DNA of 40,000 bases. Origin: an uncultured Chloroflexus sp. (GTDB lineage: Bacteria; Chloroflexota; Chloroflexia; Chloroflexales; Chloroflexaceae). Shown one piece after another: positions 1 to 6,831 of the stretch (positions within the stretch are counted from its first letter, which is position 1; the number at the start of each line of letters is the position of its first letter). The DNA lies in NCBI RefSeq assembly GCF_937951745.1, contig NZ_CALFBQ010000076.1:1-40000 (forward strand), given 5' to 3'. Both the position numbers and the translations under genes were made by a program. Under the pieces are notes generated by a model. That model saw only the letters and a list, made by a program, of their open reading frames with translations, was not told the origin of the DNA and made no database searches.

Positions 1-477
1 CTGACAACACTCGATGAGGTGAGCGAGGTTGATCTGACGATTGACGGCGCAGATGAGGTTGATCCGCAGATGGTGCTGATCAAGGGCGGCGGCGGCGCAT
101 TGTTGCGCGAGAAGATGGTTGCCCAAGCCAGCCGGCGGGTAGCGATTATCGTTGATGAGAGCAAGCTTTCGCCGGTACTTGGCACGCGCTTCGCCTTACC
201 GGTAGAGGTGGTAGATTTTGGCCATCGGGCGACGGCGCGCTGGCTTGAAGCGCAAGGCGGCAGTGTGCGCCTCCGTCTGCGCACCGATGGCCAACCCTTC
301 CGTACCGACCAAGGCAACTTGATCCTCGATTGGGCATACGGCCCGATTGCCGACCCGGCTGCGCTAGCGGCGCGGCTGGCAGCGCGGGCCGGCATCGTCG
401 AGCACGGTCTGTTTGTTGGGCTGGCAACCGATCTCTTTGTCGCCGGTGCCTCAGGCGTGCGCCATCTCACGCGCTAA
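1..477 (+). CDS. rpiA: Ribose-5-phosphate isomerase A, 3' part
   Basis: This is the C-terminal 158 residues of RpiA, which interconverts ribose 5-phosphate and ribulose 5-phosphate in the pentose phosphate (or Calvin) pathway. The reading frame is open from base 1, so the start lies outside the window. The family signature DGADEVDP is followed closely by [13 protein letters not shown], which carries the active-site acid and the lysine/glycine loop. The C-terminal [15 protein letters not shown] is the usual RpiA ending. Its neighbour rpe acts on the same ribulose 5-phosphate pool, with a 255-base gap between them, so the two are functionally linked but perhaps separately transcribed. Identification is firm; only the 5' end is missing. 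Confidence 0.96.
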   Translation: MTTLDEVSEVDLTIDGADEVDPQMVLIKGGGGALLREKMVAQASRRVAIIVDESKLSPVLGTRFALPVEVVDFGHRATARWLEAQGGSVRLRLRTDGQPFRTDQGNLILDWAYGPIADPAALAARLAARAGIVEHGLFVGLATDLFVAGASGVRHLTR

Positions 478-732
478 GATGCGGTACAATAGCGCGGTAG
501 TTAGGTGACATACGATCACGGCTTCGCGTGCTTGACTGGATAGAAGATGGCTCCCCTTCAGAAGGGTGATCGCGCTCGCAGCGGAGATTGTTGCACCGCT
601 TTGCGGCGGCTCACAGTGGCATACGTCGGTCAAGAGCGCGAGAACTGCGTTGGTAGCGTACCGATCGCGTTGAAGAAGAGTATCGAGAGTAACGTACTGC
701 TTACAAAGCCGTTGGTCTTGTGAATAAGTTGG
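478..732. other. Intergenic region with a degenerate dispersed repeat
   Basis: No gene is seen here. At about 570-632 the minus strand reads like a worn half copy of the widespread GTCATTGCGAG...GAAGCAATC element. It keeps a CACTGTGAGCCGCCGCAAAG-like stretch and then CAACAATCTCCG. A fuller copy lies at 4509-4632. The part nearest rpe has no convincing promoter, although TTGAAG near 670 with a poor -10 is possible. Confidence 0.4.
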
Positions 733-1410
733 ATGTATCGTATGCGGCTGGCGCCTTCAATTCTCACGGCTGATTTTGCCCGCTTGGGTGAACAGATTGC
801 TGCTGCCTGCGACGCAGGTATTGACTGGATCCACCTTGATGTGATGGATGGTCGGTTTGTGCCGAATATCAGCTTTGGCCCCTTGGTGGTGCGGGCATTG
901 CGCCCGCTGGCCGATCGCTACGGGGCGATGCTCGATGCCCACCTTATGATTGTCGAGCCTGAACGTTATCTAGCCGATTTCGCCGCTGCCGGCACCGACC
1001 TGATCACCGTTCATGCCGAAGCTACGCCGCATCTGCACCGGGCTGTGCAGATGATCCACGATTTGGGCAAGAAGGCCGGTGTGGCCATCAATCCGGCTAC
1101 GCCGCTCAGTATGATCGAAGAGATGATCGATCAGGTTGAGTTGATCTTGCTGATGACGGTTAATCCCGGTTTTGGTGGTCAAGCCCTGATTCCCTCGGTG
1201 TTGGGTAAGGTGCGACGATTGGCCGCACTGGTAGGCGATCGGCCAGTCGAGATTATGGTTGATGGTGGGGTGCATCCAGCAACGATCGCTGCGTGCGCCG
1301 CTGCGGGTGCGACCGTGGCCGTGGTTGGTTCGGCAGTATTTGGCCCGCAGCCAATCCCAGACGCCATTGCCGCCTTGCGCGCTGCGCTGACCGAAGTGCC
1401 GGTGCGCTAA
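733..1410 (+). CDS. rpe: Ribulose-phosphate 3-epimerase
   Basis: Rpe is a cytosolic TIM-barrel metalloenzyme that interconverts ribulose 5-phosphate and xylulose 5-phosphate. The 225-residue product has the normal family length. It shows [14 protein letters not shown] at the N-terminus, the metal-site segment [29 protein letters not shown], and the phosphate-binding MVDGGVHP followed by VVGSAVFG near the end. The start is not certain: ATG at 733 is used here, but ATG at 742 (MRLAPSIL) fits the family equally well and neither has a strong ribosome binding site. It lies downstream of rpiA and 62 bases before a glucokinase gene, so the three form a sugar-phosphate group. Confidence 0.96.
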   Translation: MYRMRLAPSILTADFARLGEQIAAACDAGIDWIHLDVMDGRFVPNISFGPLVVRALRPLADRYGAMLDAHLMIVEPERYLADFAAAGTDLITVHAEATPHLHRAVQMIHDLGKKAGVAINPATPLSMIEEMIDQVELILLMTVNPGFGGQALIPSVLGKVRRLAALVGDRPVEIMVDGGVHPATIAACAAAGATVAVVGSAVFGPQPIPDAIAALRAALTEVPVR

Positions 1411-1472
1411 AGATCGCTGGCTGGTTGTGGTGGTGGTTCAGCTCTTTTCGATTTGTGATACGTAGGTGACGT

Positions 1473-2453
1473 ATGTATCTAGCCGGCGACATTGGCGGCA
1501 CCAAAACCATCCTTGCTTTGTTCGATCAGGCCGGCGGGCCGCATCATCCGCTCGTCGAGCAAACCTTTCCCAGTGCTCGCTATCCGAGCCTACAGGCAAT
1601 TATTGCCGAGTTTTTGGCCCAACATCCGGCGGCGATCGCCGGTGCTGCCTTCGGCGTAGCCGGCCCAGTAGTTGCTGGGCGCGCTAGCATTACCAATCTC
1701 ACGTGGACGATCGATGCCGCTGAGTTGAGCAGCGCACTAAGAGGCGCGCCGGTGCGCTTGCTCAACGACCTTGAGGCTATCGCGCAGGCAGTGCCGATCC
1801 TTGAGCCTGACGATTTAGCGACCCTCACGCCCGGCGCACCGGTAGCCGGTGGTGCGATCGGCGTGATCGCGCCGGGCACCGGCTTGGGTGAGGCGTTCTT
1901 GACGTGGGATGGTACACGCTACCGCCCGCATCCCTCTGAAGGTGGGCATGCAACCTTTGCGCCTCGCAATCAGGTGGAAAAAGACCTGCTCGATTATCTC
2001 CACCAACGCTTCAATCACGTCAGCTACGAGCGCGTCTGTTCAGGGATTGGCATTCCAAACTTGTACGCCTTCGTGCGTGACCGGCTCCTCCAGCGCGAGA
2101 CGCCGGCGGTTGCCGAACAATTGGCTGCGGCGGCTGATCCGACGCCGATTATTGTGCAGGCGGGGATGGCAACCGAGGGGATGTGTCTGGTGGCGCGCAC
2201 GGCGCTGGAGTTATTTGTGGATATTCTCGCCGCCGAAGCCGGTAATCTGGCCCTGAAGGTGTTGGCGACTGGCGGGGTGTATATCGGCGGCGGCTTGCCG
2301 CCACGGGTGCTCTCGTTGATCAAACGCGAACGCTTCTTGCAGATCTTCCGTGATAAGGGTCGCTTTAGTGACCTGCTGGCCCACGTGCCGCTGCATGTCA
2401 TCCTTGAACCAAAAGCCGGCTTGCTCGGCGCGGCAGCTGCGGCGATGACTTGA
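1473..2453 (+). CDS. glk: Glucokinase (bacterial Glk family)
   Basis: This is an ATP-dependent glucokinase of the ROK-distinct Glk family (PF02685), predicted to form glucose 6-phosphate in the cytosol. The N-terminus GDIGGTKT is the phosphate-binding loop. APGTGLGEA and SEGGHATFAPR form the sugar-binding region. GGVYIGGGLPPR and KAGLLGAAAAA are the C-terminal ATP-side motifs. The length of 326 residues is typical. The ATG at 1473 follows TAGGTGA at a suitable distance, so the start is well supported. A near-consensus promoter for the next gene begins inside its last codons. Glucose phosphorylation fits the pentose phosphate genes just upstream. Confidence 0.93.
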   Translation: MYLAGDIGGTKTILALFDQAGGPHHPLVEQTFPSARYPSLQAIIAEFLAQHPAAIAGAAFGVAGPVVAGRASITNLTWTIDAAELSSALRGAPVRLLNDLEAIAQAVPILEPDDLATLTPGAPVAGGAIGVIAPGTGLGEAFLTWDGTRYRPHPSEGGHATFAPRNQVEKDLLDYLHQRFNHVSYERVCSGIGIPNLYAFVRDRLLQRETPAVAEQLAAAADPTPIIVQAGMATEGMCLVARTALELFVDILAAEAGNLALKVLATGGVYIGGGLPPRVLSLIKRERFLQIFRDKGRFSDLLAHVPLHVILEPKAGLLGAAAAAMT

Positions 2454-2488
2454 CATGGAGGTTATTTTAGTGTATGAATAACACTAAA
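2450..2488 (+). promoter_or_regulatory. Promoter with overlapping palindromic operator for the Nudix regulator
   Basis: A perfect -35 TTGACA (2450-2455), overlapping the glk stop codon, is followed after 17 bases by TATGAA (2473-2478). A perfect 8-base inverted repeat, TTTAGTGT (2466-2473) and ACACTAAA (2481-2488) with a 7-base spacer, lies directly across the -10 element. That is the expected place for a repressor operator. Autoregulation by the downstream Nudix/winged-helix protein is inferred. Confidence 0.7.
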
Positions 2489-2513
2489 GTGCAACCGGAG
2501 GAAAGGCTCGATC

Positions 2514-3233
2514 ATGCAGGATGAACGTCCAGCTCTCTACGATGTCAGCAAATACCAATTACCGGCGGTAACGGTTGATGTTGTCATCTTCAGCTTGATC
2601 AATCGCACCTTGCATGTGTTATTGGTGCAACGCAAGCGCTGGCCATTCCAAGGGCGCTGGGCGATTCCGGGCGGATTCATCCGGCTTGATGAGTCGTTGG
2701 AAGAGGCGGCGCGGCGTGAGCTTGAAGAAGAGACCGGGGTGCGCGATGTGTACCTCGAACAACTGTACACCTTCGGTGATGTCCAACGCGATCCGCGCCA
2801 CCGTGTGATCAGTGTGGCCTACATTGCGCTGGTGCGCGCCGATGCCCAGACGATCCGCGCTAGCGATGAAAACAGCGACGTGCGCTGGTTTCCGGTCGAT
2901 CATGTGCCGGCGCCACTGGCCTTCGATCATGACCAGATTCTGGCCTATGCCCTCTCGCGCTTGCGCTCGAAGCTCGAATATACGACGCTGGCATTCCAAT
3001 TATTGCCCGAACTCTTCTCAATCCTTGAATTAAAGCATATTTACGAACAAATTCTGGGTGAGAAGCTCGATAAAGGCAACTTCTACCGCAAAATCAAAGA
3101 GGCCGGTATTCTCGAAGAGACTCCCTATATGCGCGAGGGACGCGGTCGCCCGACCCGCCTCTGGCGTTTCCGTCGTGATCGGCCCGGCGATAAGCAGTTT
3201 GTCTTCCGCTGGCGCGAAGATCGCCGCGAGTGA
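2514..3233 (+). CDS. Nudix-domain transcriptional regulator (NrtR/AraR-like)
   Basis: This 239-residue protein has an N-terminal Nudix domain (about residues 15-145) and a C-terminal winged helix (about 155-225). That is the architecture of NrtR-type regulators, which bind ADP-ribose or sugar ligands and repress NAD or sugar genes. The Nudix box is complete: a glycine, five residues, E, seven residues, then RELEEETGV. Hydrolase activity may therefore be retained, although many regulators of this family have lost it. The winged-helix part shows the family signature around ILGEKLDKGNFYRKI and the GRGRPTRLWRF ending. A GGAGGA ribosome site precedes ATG 2514. Its position after glk suggests a sugar-related regulon, but NAD control is the main alternative. 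Confidence 0.82.
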   Translation: MQDERPALYDVSKYQLPAVTVDVVIFSLINRTLHVLLVQRKRWPFQGRWAIPGGFIRLDESLEEAARRELEEETGVRDVYLEQLYTFGDVQRDPRHRVISVAYIALVRADAQTIRASDENSDVRWFPVDHVPAPLAFDHDQILAYALSRLRSKLEYTTLAFQLLPELFSILELKHIYEQILGEKLDKGNFYRKIKEAGILEETPYMREGRGRPTRLWRFRRDRPGDKQFVFRWREDRRE

Positions 3234-3316
3234 GACTGCCCGCTCTTTTCCCCCCTGTAACGCAAGGTGGTATGATTCAAATAGACAACTAGCAGCTCCG
3301 CGAAGCGAGGCGCGTT

Positions 3317-4474
3317 ATGCGTATGCTCGAAGTGTTGATTGTAGGCGGCGGGGTGATGGGCGCGGCGACAGCGTATGCGCTTGCCCGGCGCGGACGGCGG
3401 GTGCTGCTGCTCGAACAGTTTGCTATCGGGCATGCGCGCGGAAGTTCGCATGGGTTGTCGCGTTTGATCAGCTACGCCTATCCCCAACTACACTATACGC
3501 AACTGGCCATCGCCTCCCGGCAGGCATGGTCTGATCTCGAAGCTGATGCTGGCCAACGATTGCTCATCAAAACCGGTGCGCTTGAGCTAGGAGTAGCCGA
3601 TTTGCCGTCCCTCCAAGCGCGGGCCGCCAATCTCGCTGCTGCCGGAGTGACGTTTGCACAGTTATCAGCATCTGAACTGCGCACACACTTTCCCCAACTC
3701 TCGATCTCTGATCAGACTATAGGCTTGTACCAACCGGATGGCGGGGTGTTGCCGGCTTCGCGCTGTGTGGCGACATTTATAGAACAGGCGCGCCGTTATG
3801 GCGCTGCCATTGCTGTGGGGGTGCGGGTCGATCGTATTGCACCAGATGGGGCTGGTGTGCGGGTTGATGCTGCTGGCGCAACCTATCGCGCGCAGCGGGT
3901 TGTGATCGCCGCCGGCTCGTATACGCCGGTGCTGCTGCGCAGTCTTGGCGTGTCATTTCCATTGCTGGTCACCCGCGAGCAAGCTGCCTGTTTTCTGCCC
4001 CGCGACCGGGTGTTAAGCAAGGTAGGCTATCTGCCGGTGGTCATCGATCACGACAGTGGCACTGAACCACCACTCATCTGTTTCCCCGATCTCGGTGAAG
4101 GGGTGAAGGCCGGGCGCCACGGTGTTGGTCCGCTGGTGCATAACCCCTACGAACCGCCGCCACTCCCCGATCCGGCTGAGAACGAACGGATCGCGCGCCG
4201 GCTCGAACAGACGCTTCCCGGTTTTGCGACCCGGCTGATACGCGCCGAGACGTGTCGCTATACCCATACGCCTGATGGCGATTTCCTCATTGATCGCCAT
4301 CCTGAATATAGCCAAATTATTATTGCTGTTCCCTGCGCCGGCCATGGCTTTAAGTTTGCCCCATTAATCGGCGAGATCGTGGCCGATCTGGTTGGGCAAG
4401 GCTCAATGCAGTACGATCTTACCCCGTTTCGGTTCGATCGGCTACGCAAGCGGCATACGTTGGAATTGGCGTAA
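3317..4474 (+). CDS. Monomeric sarcosine oxidase / N-methyl amino acid oxidase-like flavoenzyme
   Basis: This is an FAD-dependent oxidase of the MSOX/MTOX family, which oxidises N-methyl or secondary amines with release of H2O2. The dinucleotide-binding loop VLIVGGGVMGAATAYALA is at residues 6-23, and the family motif RGSSHGLSRLI is at 41-51. The protein keeps VKAGRHG with Lys264, which matches the oxygen-activating lysine of MSOX. It also keeps ETCRYTHTPDGDF with Cys313, the expected covalent FAD attachment site, and GHGFKFAPLIGE near the end. The length of 385 residues is normal. ATG 3317 follows a GAGGCG-like site; TATGAT near 3273 may be the -10. The substrate cannot be told from the sequence. 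Confidence 0.88.
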   Translation: MRMLEVLIVGGGVMGAATAYALARRGRRVLLLEQFAIGHARGSSHGLSRLISYAYPQLHYTQLAIASRQAWSDLEADAGQRLLIKTGALELGVADLPSLQARAANLAAAGVTFAQLSASELRTHFPQLSISDQTIGLYQPDGGVLPASRCVATFIEQARRYGAAIAVGVRVDRIAPDGAGVRVDAAGATYRAQRVVIAAGSYTPVLLRSLGVSFPLLVTREQAACFLPRDRVLSKVGYLPVVIDHDSGTEPPLICFPDLGEGVKAGRHGVGPLVHNPYEPPPLPDPAENERIARRLEQTLPGFATRLIRAETCRYTHTPDGDFLIDRHPEYSQIIIAVPCAGHGFKFAPLIGEIVADLVGQGSMQYDLTPFRFDRLRKRHTLELA

Positions 4475-4508
4475 GTGGCCATCGGTCATTGTGAGAGCGT
4501 AACCCTGT

Positions 4509-4632
4509 TGTCATTGCGAGGGGCATAGCCTCCGAAGCAATCTCCCACTCAGGCGGGTAGCATGCCTCTAGGTATCTGTCCCGCGGTCGTGGGGATTGCT
4601 TCACCGCGCTTTGCCCGGCGTAATGTCACGGG
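4509..4632. repeat. MITE-like GTCATTGCGAG inverted-repeat element
   Basis: The left end reads GTCATTGCGAGG and runs to GAAGCAATCTCCC. The right end reads GGGGATTGCTTC and runs to GCGTAATGTCAC, roughly the reverse complement of the left. The pair forms an imperfect terminal inverted repeat of about 37 bases around a short core. This is the end sequence of a non-coding element dispersed in many bacterial genomes. No open frame inside looks real. Confidence 0.6.
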
Positions 4633-5115
4633 GGAATTGCCCTTAACCTAGCTCACCCCCTCGAGGGGCGGAAGGTGCTTGCCCTCCCCTCGCAGAGACG
4701 GGGATGGGGGTGGGGTCTCGAACAGCCCCAAAAACCCACCACTTTTTCGTGTGTGTCTCTTTGTGGCTATGCTTTGCCCCGGCCCTTCAGGTCTGGGCTG
4801 CGGGTACGCAGCCTGCTGCGCGGGTTGATGGCTCGCCCCCCGGTTCCCGTTCCTACCTTGCGGGAGGGGGCATTGTTTACCGCAGAGGGCGCTGAGAGCG
4901 CAGCGGGGAAAGGCGACGCGGTGAACCTAACCCCTGTTGCACGTGCGTCTTTGTGTGCTGTGCGGCGTCGCTGGGTGGGCGGCAACGAGATTGCTCGAGC
5001 GGAACGTAGCAGCGCCCCTCGCCCGCTCCAGCGGACGAGGGGACGGGGGTGAGGGGAAACCAACGCCTTCCACGGCCATCTACTGTATTCGTGTTTCTAA
5101 GTGCTGTCTGCCCAT
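4633..5115. other. GC-rich intergenic repeat cluster, no gene
   Basis: This non-coding stretch is made of low-complexity blocks, including GAGGGGACGGGGGTGAGGGG near 5035-5055, CGCAGAGGGCGCTGAGAGCG near 4880, and CTGCTGCGCGGGTTGATGGC near 4815. The last matches the reverse complement of a block near 32265-32285. Open frames here have no domain and the composition of repeat DNA, so none is called. Confidence 0.5.
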
Positions 5116-5496
5116 CTACGCTCGCCGGCACGATCCGTCGTCGCAGACAGGATTGCCCCCGAAGAGGTAGCGGTTGCGGGCAATAAAGTTGTAGATCGGC
5201 CCAGCCACTGTCAGCGCGCCGGGCAGACTCATCAGTTCGCCTAACCCGCGTAAGGCTGGCAGCCGCAACAAGAGTTCGCGAACCGCTTCAGCTCCGCGAT
5301 AGATTGTCCCGTCTGGCCCGACGACGTGCAGTTGCCCCATCGCTTCCTCGTGGCTAATCTGCGGAAACCGCTCGCGGGCAGCCGTACTGTTAGCGTCAAG
5401 CAATTCGATTTGGCGCTGCTCGTCGTACATCGCGACCCACTCAGCTTGTTGGCGGCACATCCGGCAGTTGCCATCGTAGAGCATGGTATAGGGCAT
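5116..5496 (-). CDS. DCC-family thiol-disulfide oxidoreductase-like protein (DUF393)
   Basis: This small soluble protein of 126 residues belongs to the DCC (YuxK) family, a predicted thioredoxin-like redox protein of unknown substrate. The diagnostic YDGNCRMC lies at the N-terminus (DGxCxxC active site). It is followed by the usual helix-strand pattern, with LLLRLPALRGLGELMSLPG and the conserved tail RNRYLFGG. A further cysteine pair, CDDGSC, ends the protein. Start choice: ATG at 5496 lies eight bases after AAAGGA, whereas the ATG at 5505 would overlap that site. It lies 18 bases downstream of a 33-residue membrane peptide gene, and the two are probably one transcript. Confidence 0.85.
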   Translation of the reverse strand: MPYTMLYDGNCRMCRQQAEWVAMYDEQRQIELLDANSTAARERFPQISHEEAMGQLHVVGPDGTIYRGAEAVRELLLRLPALRGLGELMSLPGALTVAGPIYNFIARNRYLFGGNPVCDDGSCRRA

Positions 5497-5514
5497 GTGG
5501 TACATCCTTTCTGC

Positions 5515-5616
5515 TTAATATGGCATCATGGCCGTCACCACCAGCGCCAGCACGAGGATGCCGATGATTACTGCGCTTAAGATGCGAAACCATTGTTGGT
5601 AGCGTTTGCGGCTCAT
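5515..5616 (-). CDS. 33-residue single-span membrane peptide
   Basis: The minus strand has ATG at 5616, preceded by a strong AGGGAGG ribosome site, and encodes 33 residues ending in TAA at 5515. The N-terminus MSRKRYQQWFR is basic. A hydrophobic stretch of about 19 residues (ILSAVIIGILVLALVVTAMM) follows, with a two-residue end. The predicted topology is N-terminus inside. No family is recognised. The size and layout resemble short Gram-positive membrane peptides of the Prli42/DUF4044 kind, but that is only a shape comparison. It lies directly upstream of the DCC protein and has a TATAAT box upstream. Confidence 0.65.
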   Translation of the reverse strand: MSRKRYQQWFRILSAVIIGILVLALVVTAMMPY

Positions 5617-5655
5617 CTTGATGCCTCCCTACATATGTTGCAAGGCTCTGCTTGT

Positions 5656-5661
5656 ATTATA
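5656..5661 (-). promoter_or_regulatory. Probable -10 box for the membrane peptide/DCC pair
   Basis: Read on the minus strand, the sequence is a perfect TATAAT, 39 bases before the peptide start. No good -35 hexamer is seen 16-18 bases upstream, so the call depends on the -10 alone. Confidence 0.4.
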
Positions 5662-5685
5662 TCAATTCGCTTCGATCTGATATAC

Positions 5686-5708
5686 GTGCGGCAGGAAAAC
5701 TGCTGCAC
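5686..5708 (-). terminator. Hairpin of the GTGCGGCAG family
   Basis: GTGCGGCAG, loop GAAAA, CTGCTGCAC: a nine-pair stem with one G-T pair. It lies 3' of the serine hydrolase gene that ends at 5764. Similar hairpins in the same orientation lie near 24346 and 34977. There is no U-tract, so it may be a repeat rather than a classic terminator. Confidence 0.45.
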
Positions 5709-5763
5709 TCCATACGATAGCAGACTGCATGACTGCCGCTAAGCGTGGGCAGAGGGTATCATG

Positions 5764-6816
5764 CTAGGGCCAGCCGGTGATGGTTTGCCAGACCGCTTGC
5801 GTAATTGCCGCTACCACTGCGTGATGCCGGTATGGCGGCGGGGTGCGGTGCGGGTAAGTACGGTTACACAGCACAATGATGGCAAGCCGTTCTTGAGGAA
5901 TCCCAACCATGATCGGGCCGGTAAACCCGCTGTGGCCGAATCCGGTCGTGATGGCTGGTCCCAGATATGGCCGTCGGAGCATCCAGCCCAATCCACTGAC
6001 CGGTTGCCCGGTGCGCTCGGTTTGTGGTGTCAGCGCGGCGTGTGTCGTTTCTGAGCGCAAGAGCTGCTGGCCTTCCCATGCCCCGTCGCGCAAGAAGAGT
6101 TGCACAAGGCGCAGCGTTTCGCTTGCAATGCCAAATAGGCCGGCATGGCCGGCGATGCCGCCCAGCGCATAGGCACTCTCGTCGTGGGTGACACCATGGA
6201 CGAGACCGCCGCGCCATGCCTCATCCCATTCGGTAGGGGCAATCCGTGGCTGCCATTCCACTGGCGGGCGGAAACGGGTCTCTTCTATGCCGAGCGGTGC
6301 GCAGACCAGCTCGCTGATCGCTTGGTCGAGCGGGCCGCCGTAAATCACTGCCACCAGCTCGCCGAGCAGAAAGGTGTTGAGGTTGGCGTATTCGGTCACG
6401 CTGCCGGGTGGGTGCTTAGGTGTCGCCGTATACACCGTTTGCCGGATCGTATGGGCGCCGGCGCGGGCCAGCGGTGCCATTTGCACAGCCAACCCGCTTT
6501 GATGGCTGAGCAAGTGGCGCACCGTGATGCCGCTAGCCTGTAGCGCCGGCAGCCAGTGCTGCACTGGCCGGTCGAGCGGCAGCATTCCGGCGTCATGTAA
6601 GCGCAGCGCCGCAGTTGCGGTAAAGACTTTAGTCAGCGAGGCGAGATCGTAGATGGTATCGAGCGTCACCGGTCTGGTGCCGGGATCATCGTACATAGTC
6701 GTGCCGTAAGCGGCGGCGTGGATCAGGCGATCATCCTGTGTGACCAAAACGACCGCGCCGGGGAAGATGCGTTCGTGAATAGCGGTGGTGATGATGGTGT
6801 CGATAGCTGGAATCAT
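5764..6816 (-). CDS. Serine beta-lactamase-fold hydrolase (class C/EstB/PBP4*-like)
   Basis: This 350-residue protein belongs to the beta-lactamase family PF00144, which includes esterases, D-amino peptidases and low-molecular-weight penicillin-binding relatives. The catalytic motif SLTK is at residues 60-63, YAN at 143-145, and the KTG-equivalent HSG at 295-297 within GFGHSGFTG. HLLSHQSGLA is also typical. No signal peptide is visible, so a cytosolic location is predicted. It begins 15 bases after the last VWA gene of the upstream block and is probably co-transcribed with it. An HSG box instead of KTG favours esterase or peptidase activity over antibiotic hydrolysis. The substrate is unknown. 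Confidence 0.86.
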   Translation of the reverse strand: MIPAIDTIITTAIHERIFPGAVVLVTQDDRLIHAAAYGTTMYDDPGTRPVTLDTIYDLASLTKVFTATAALRLHDAGMLPLDRPVQHWLPALQASGITVRHLLSHQSGLAVQMAPLARAGAHTIRQTVYTATPKHPPGSVTEYANLNTFLLGELVAVIYGGPLDQAISELVCAPLGIEETRFRPPVEWQPRIAPTEWDEAWRGGLVHGVTHDESAYALGGIAGHAGLFGIASETLRLVQLFLRDGAWEGQQLLRSETTHAALTPQTERTGQPVSGLGWMLRRPYLGPAITTGFGHSGFTGPIMVGIPQERLAIIVLCNRTYPHRTPPPYRHHAVVAAITQAVWQTITGWP

Positions 6817-6831
6817 AGCAAAGCTTACGTT

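Noticed and set aside
4675-5063. Open frames of about 60-125 codons on both strands
   Set aside because: They are built from GC-rich repeats without ribosome sites or recognisable domains.
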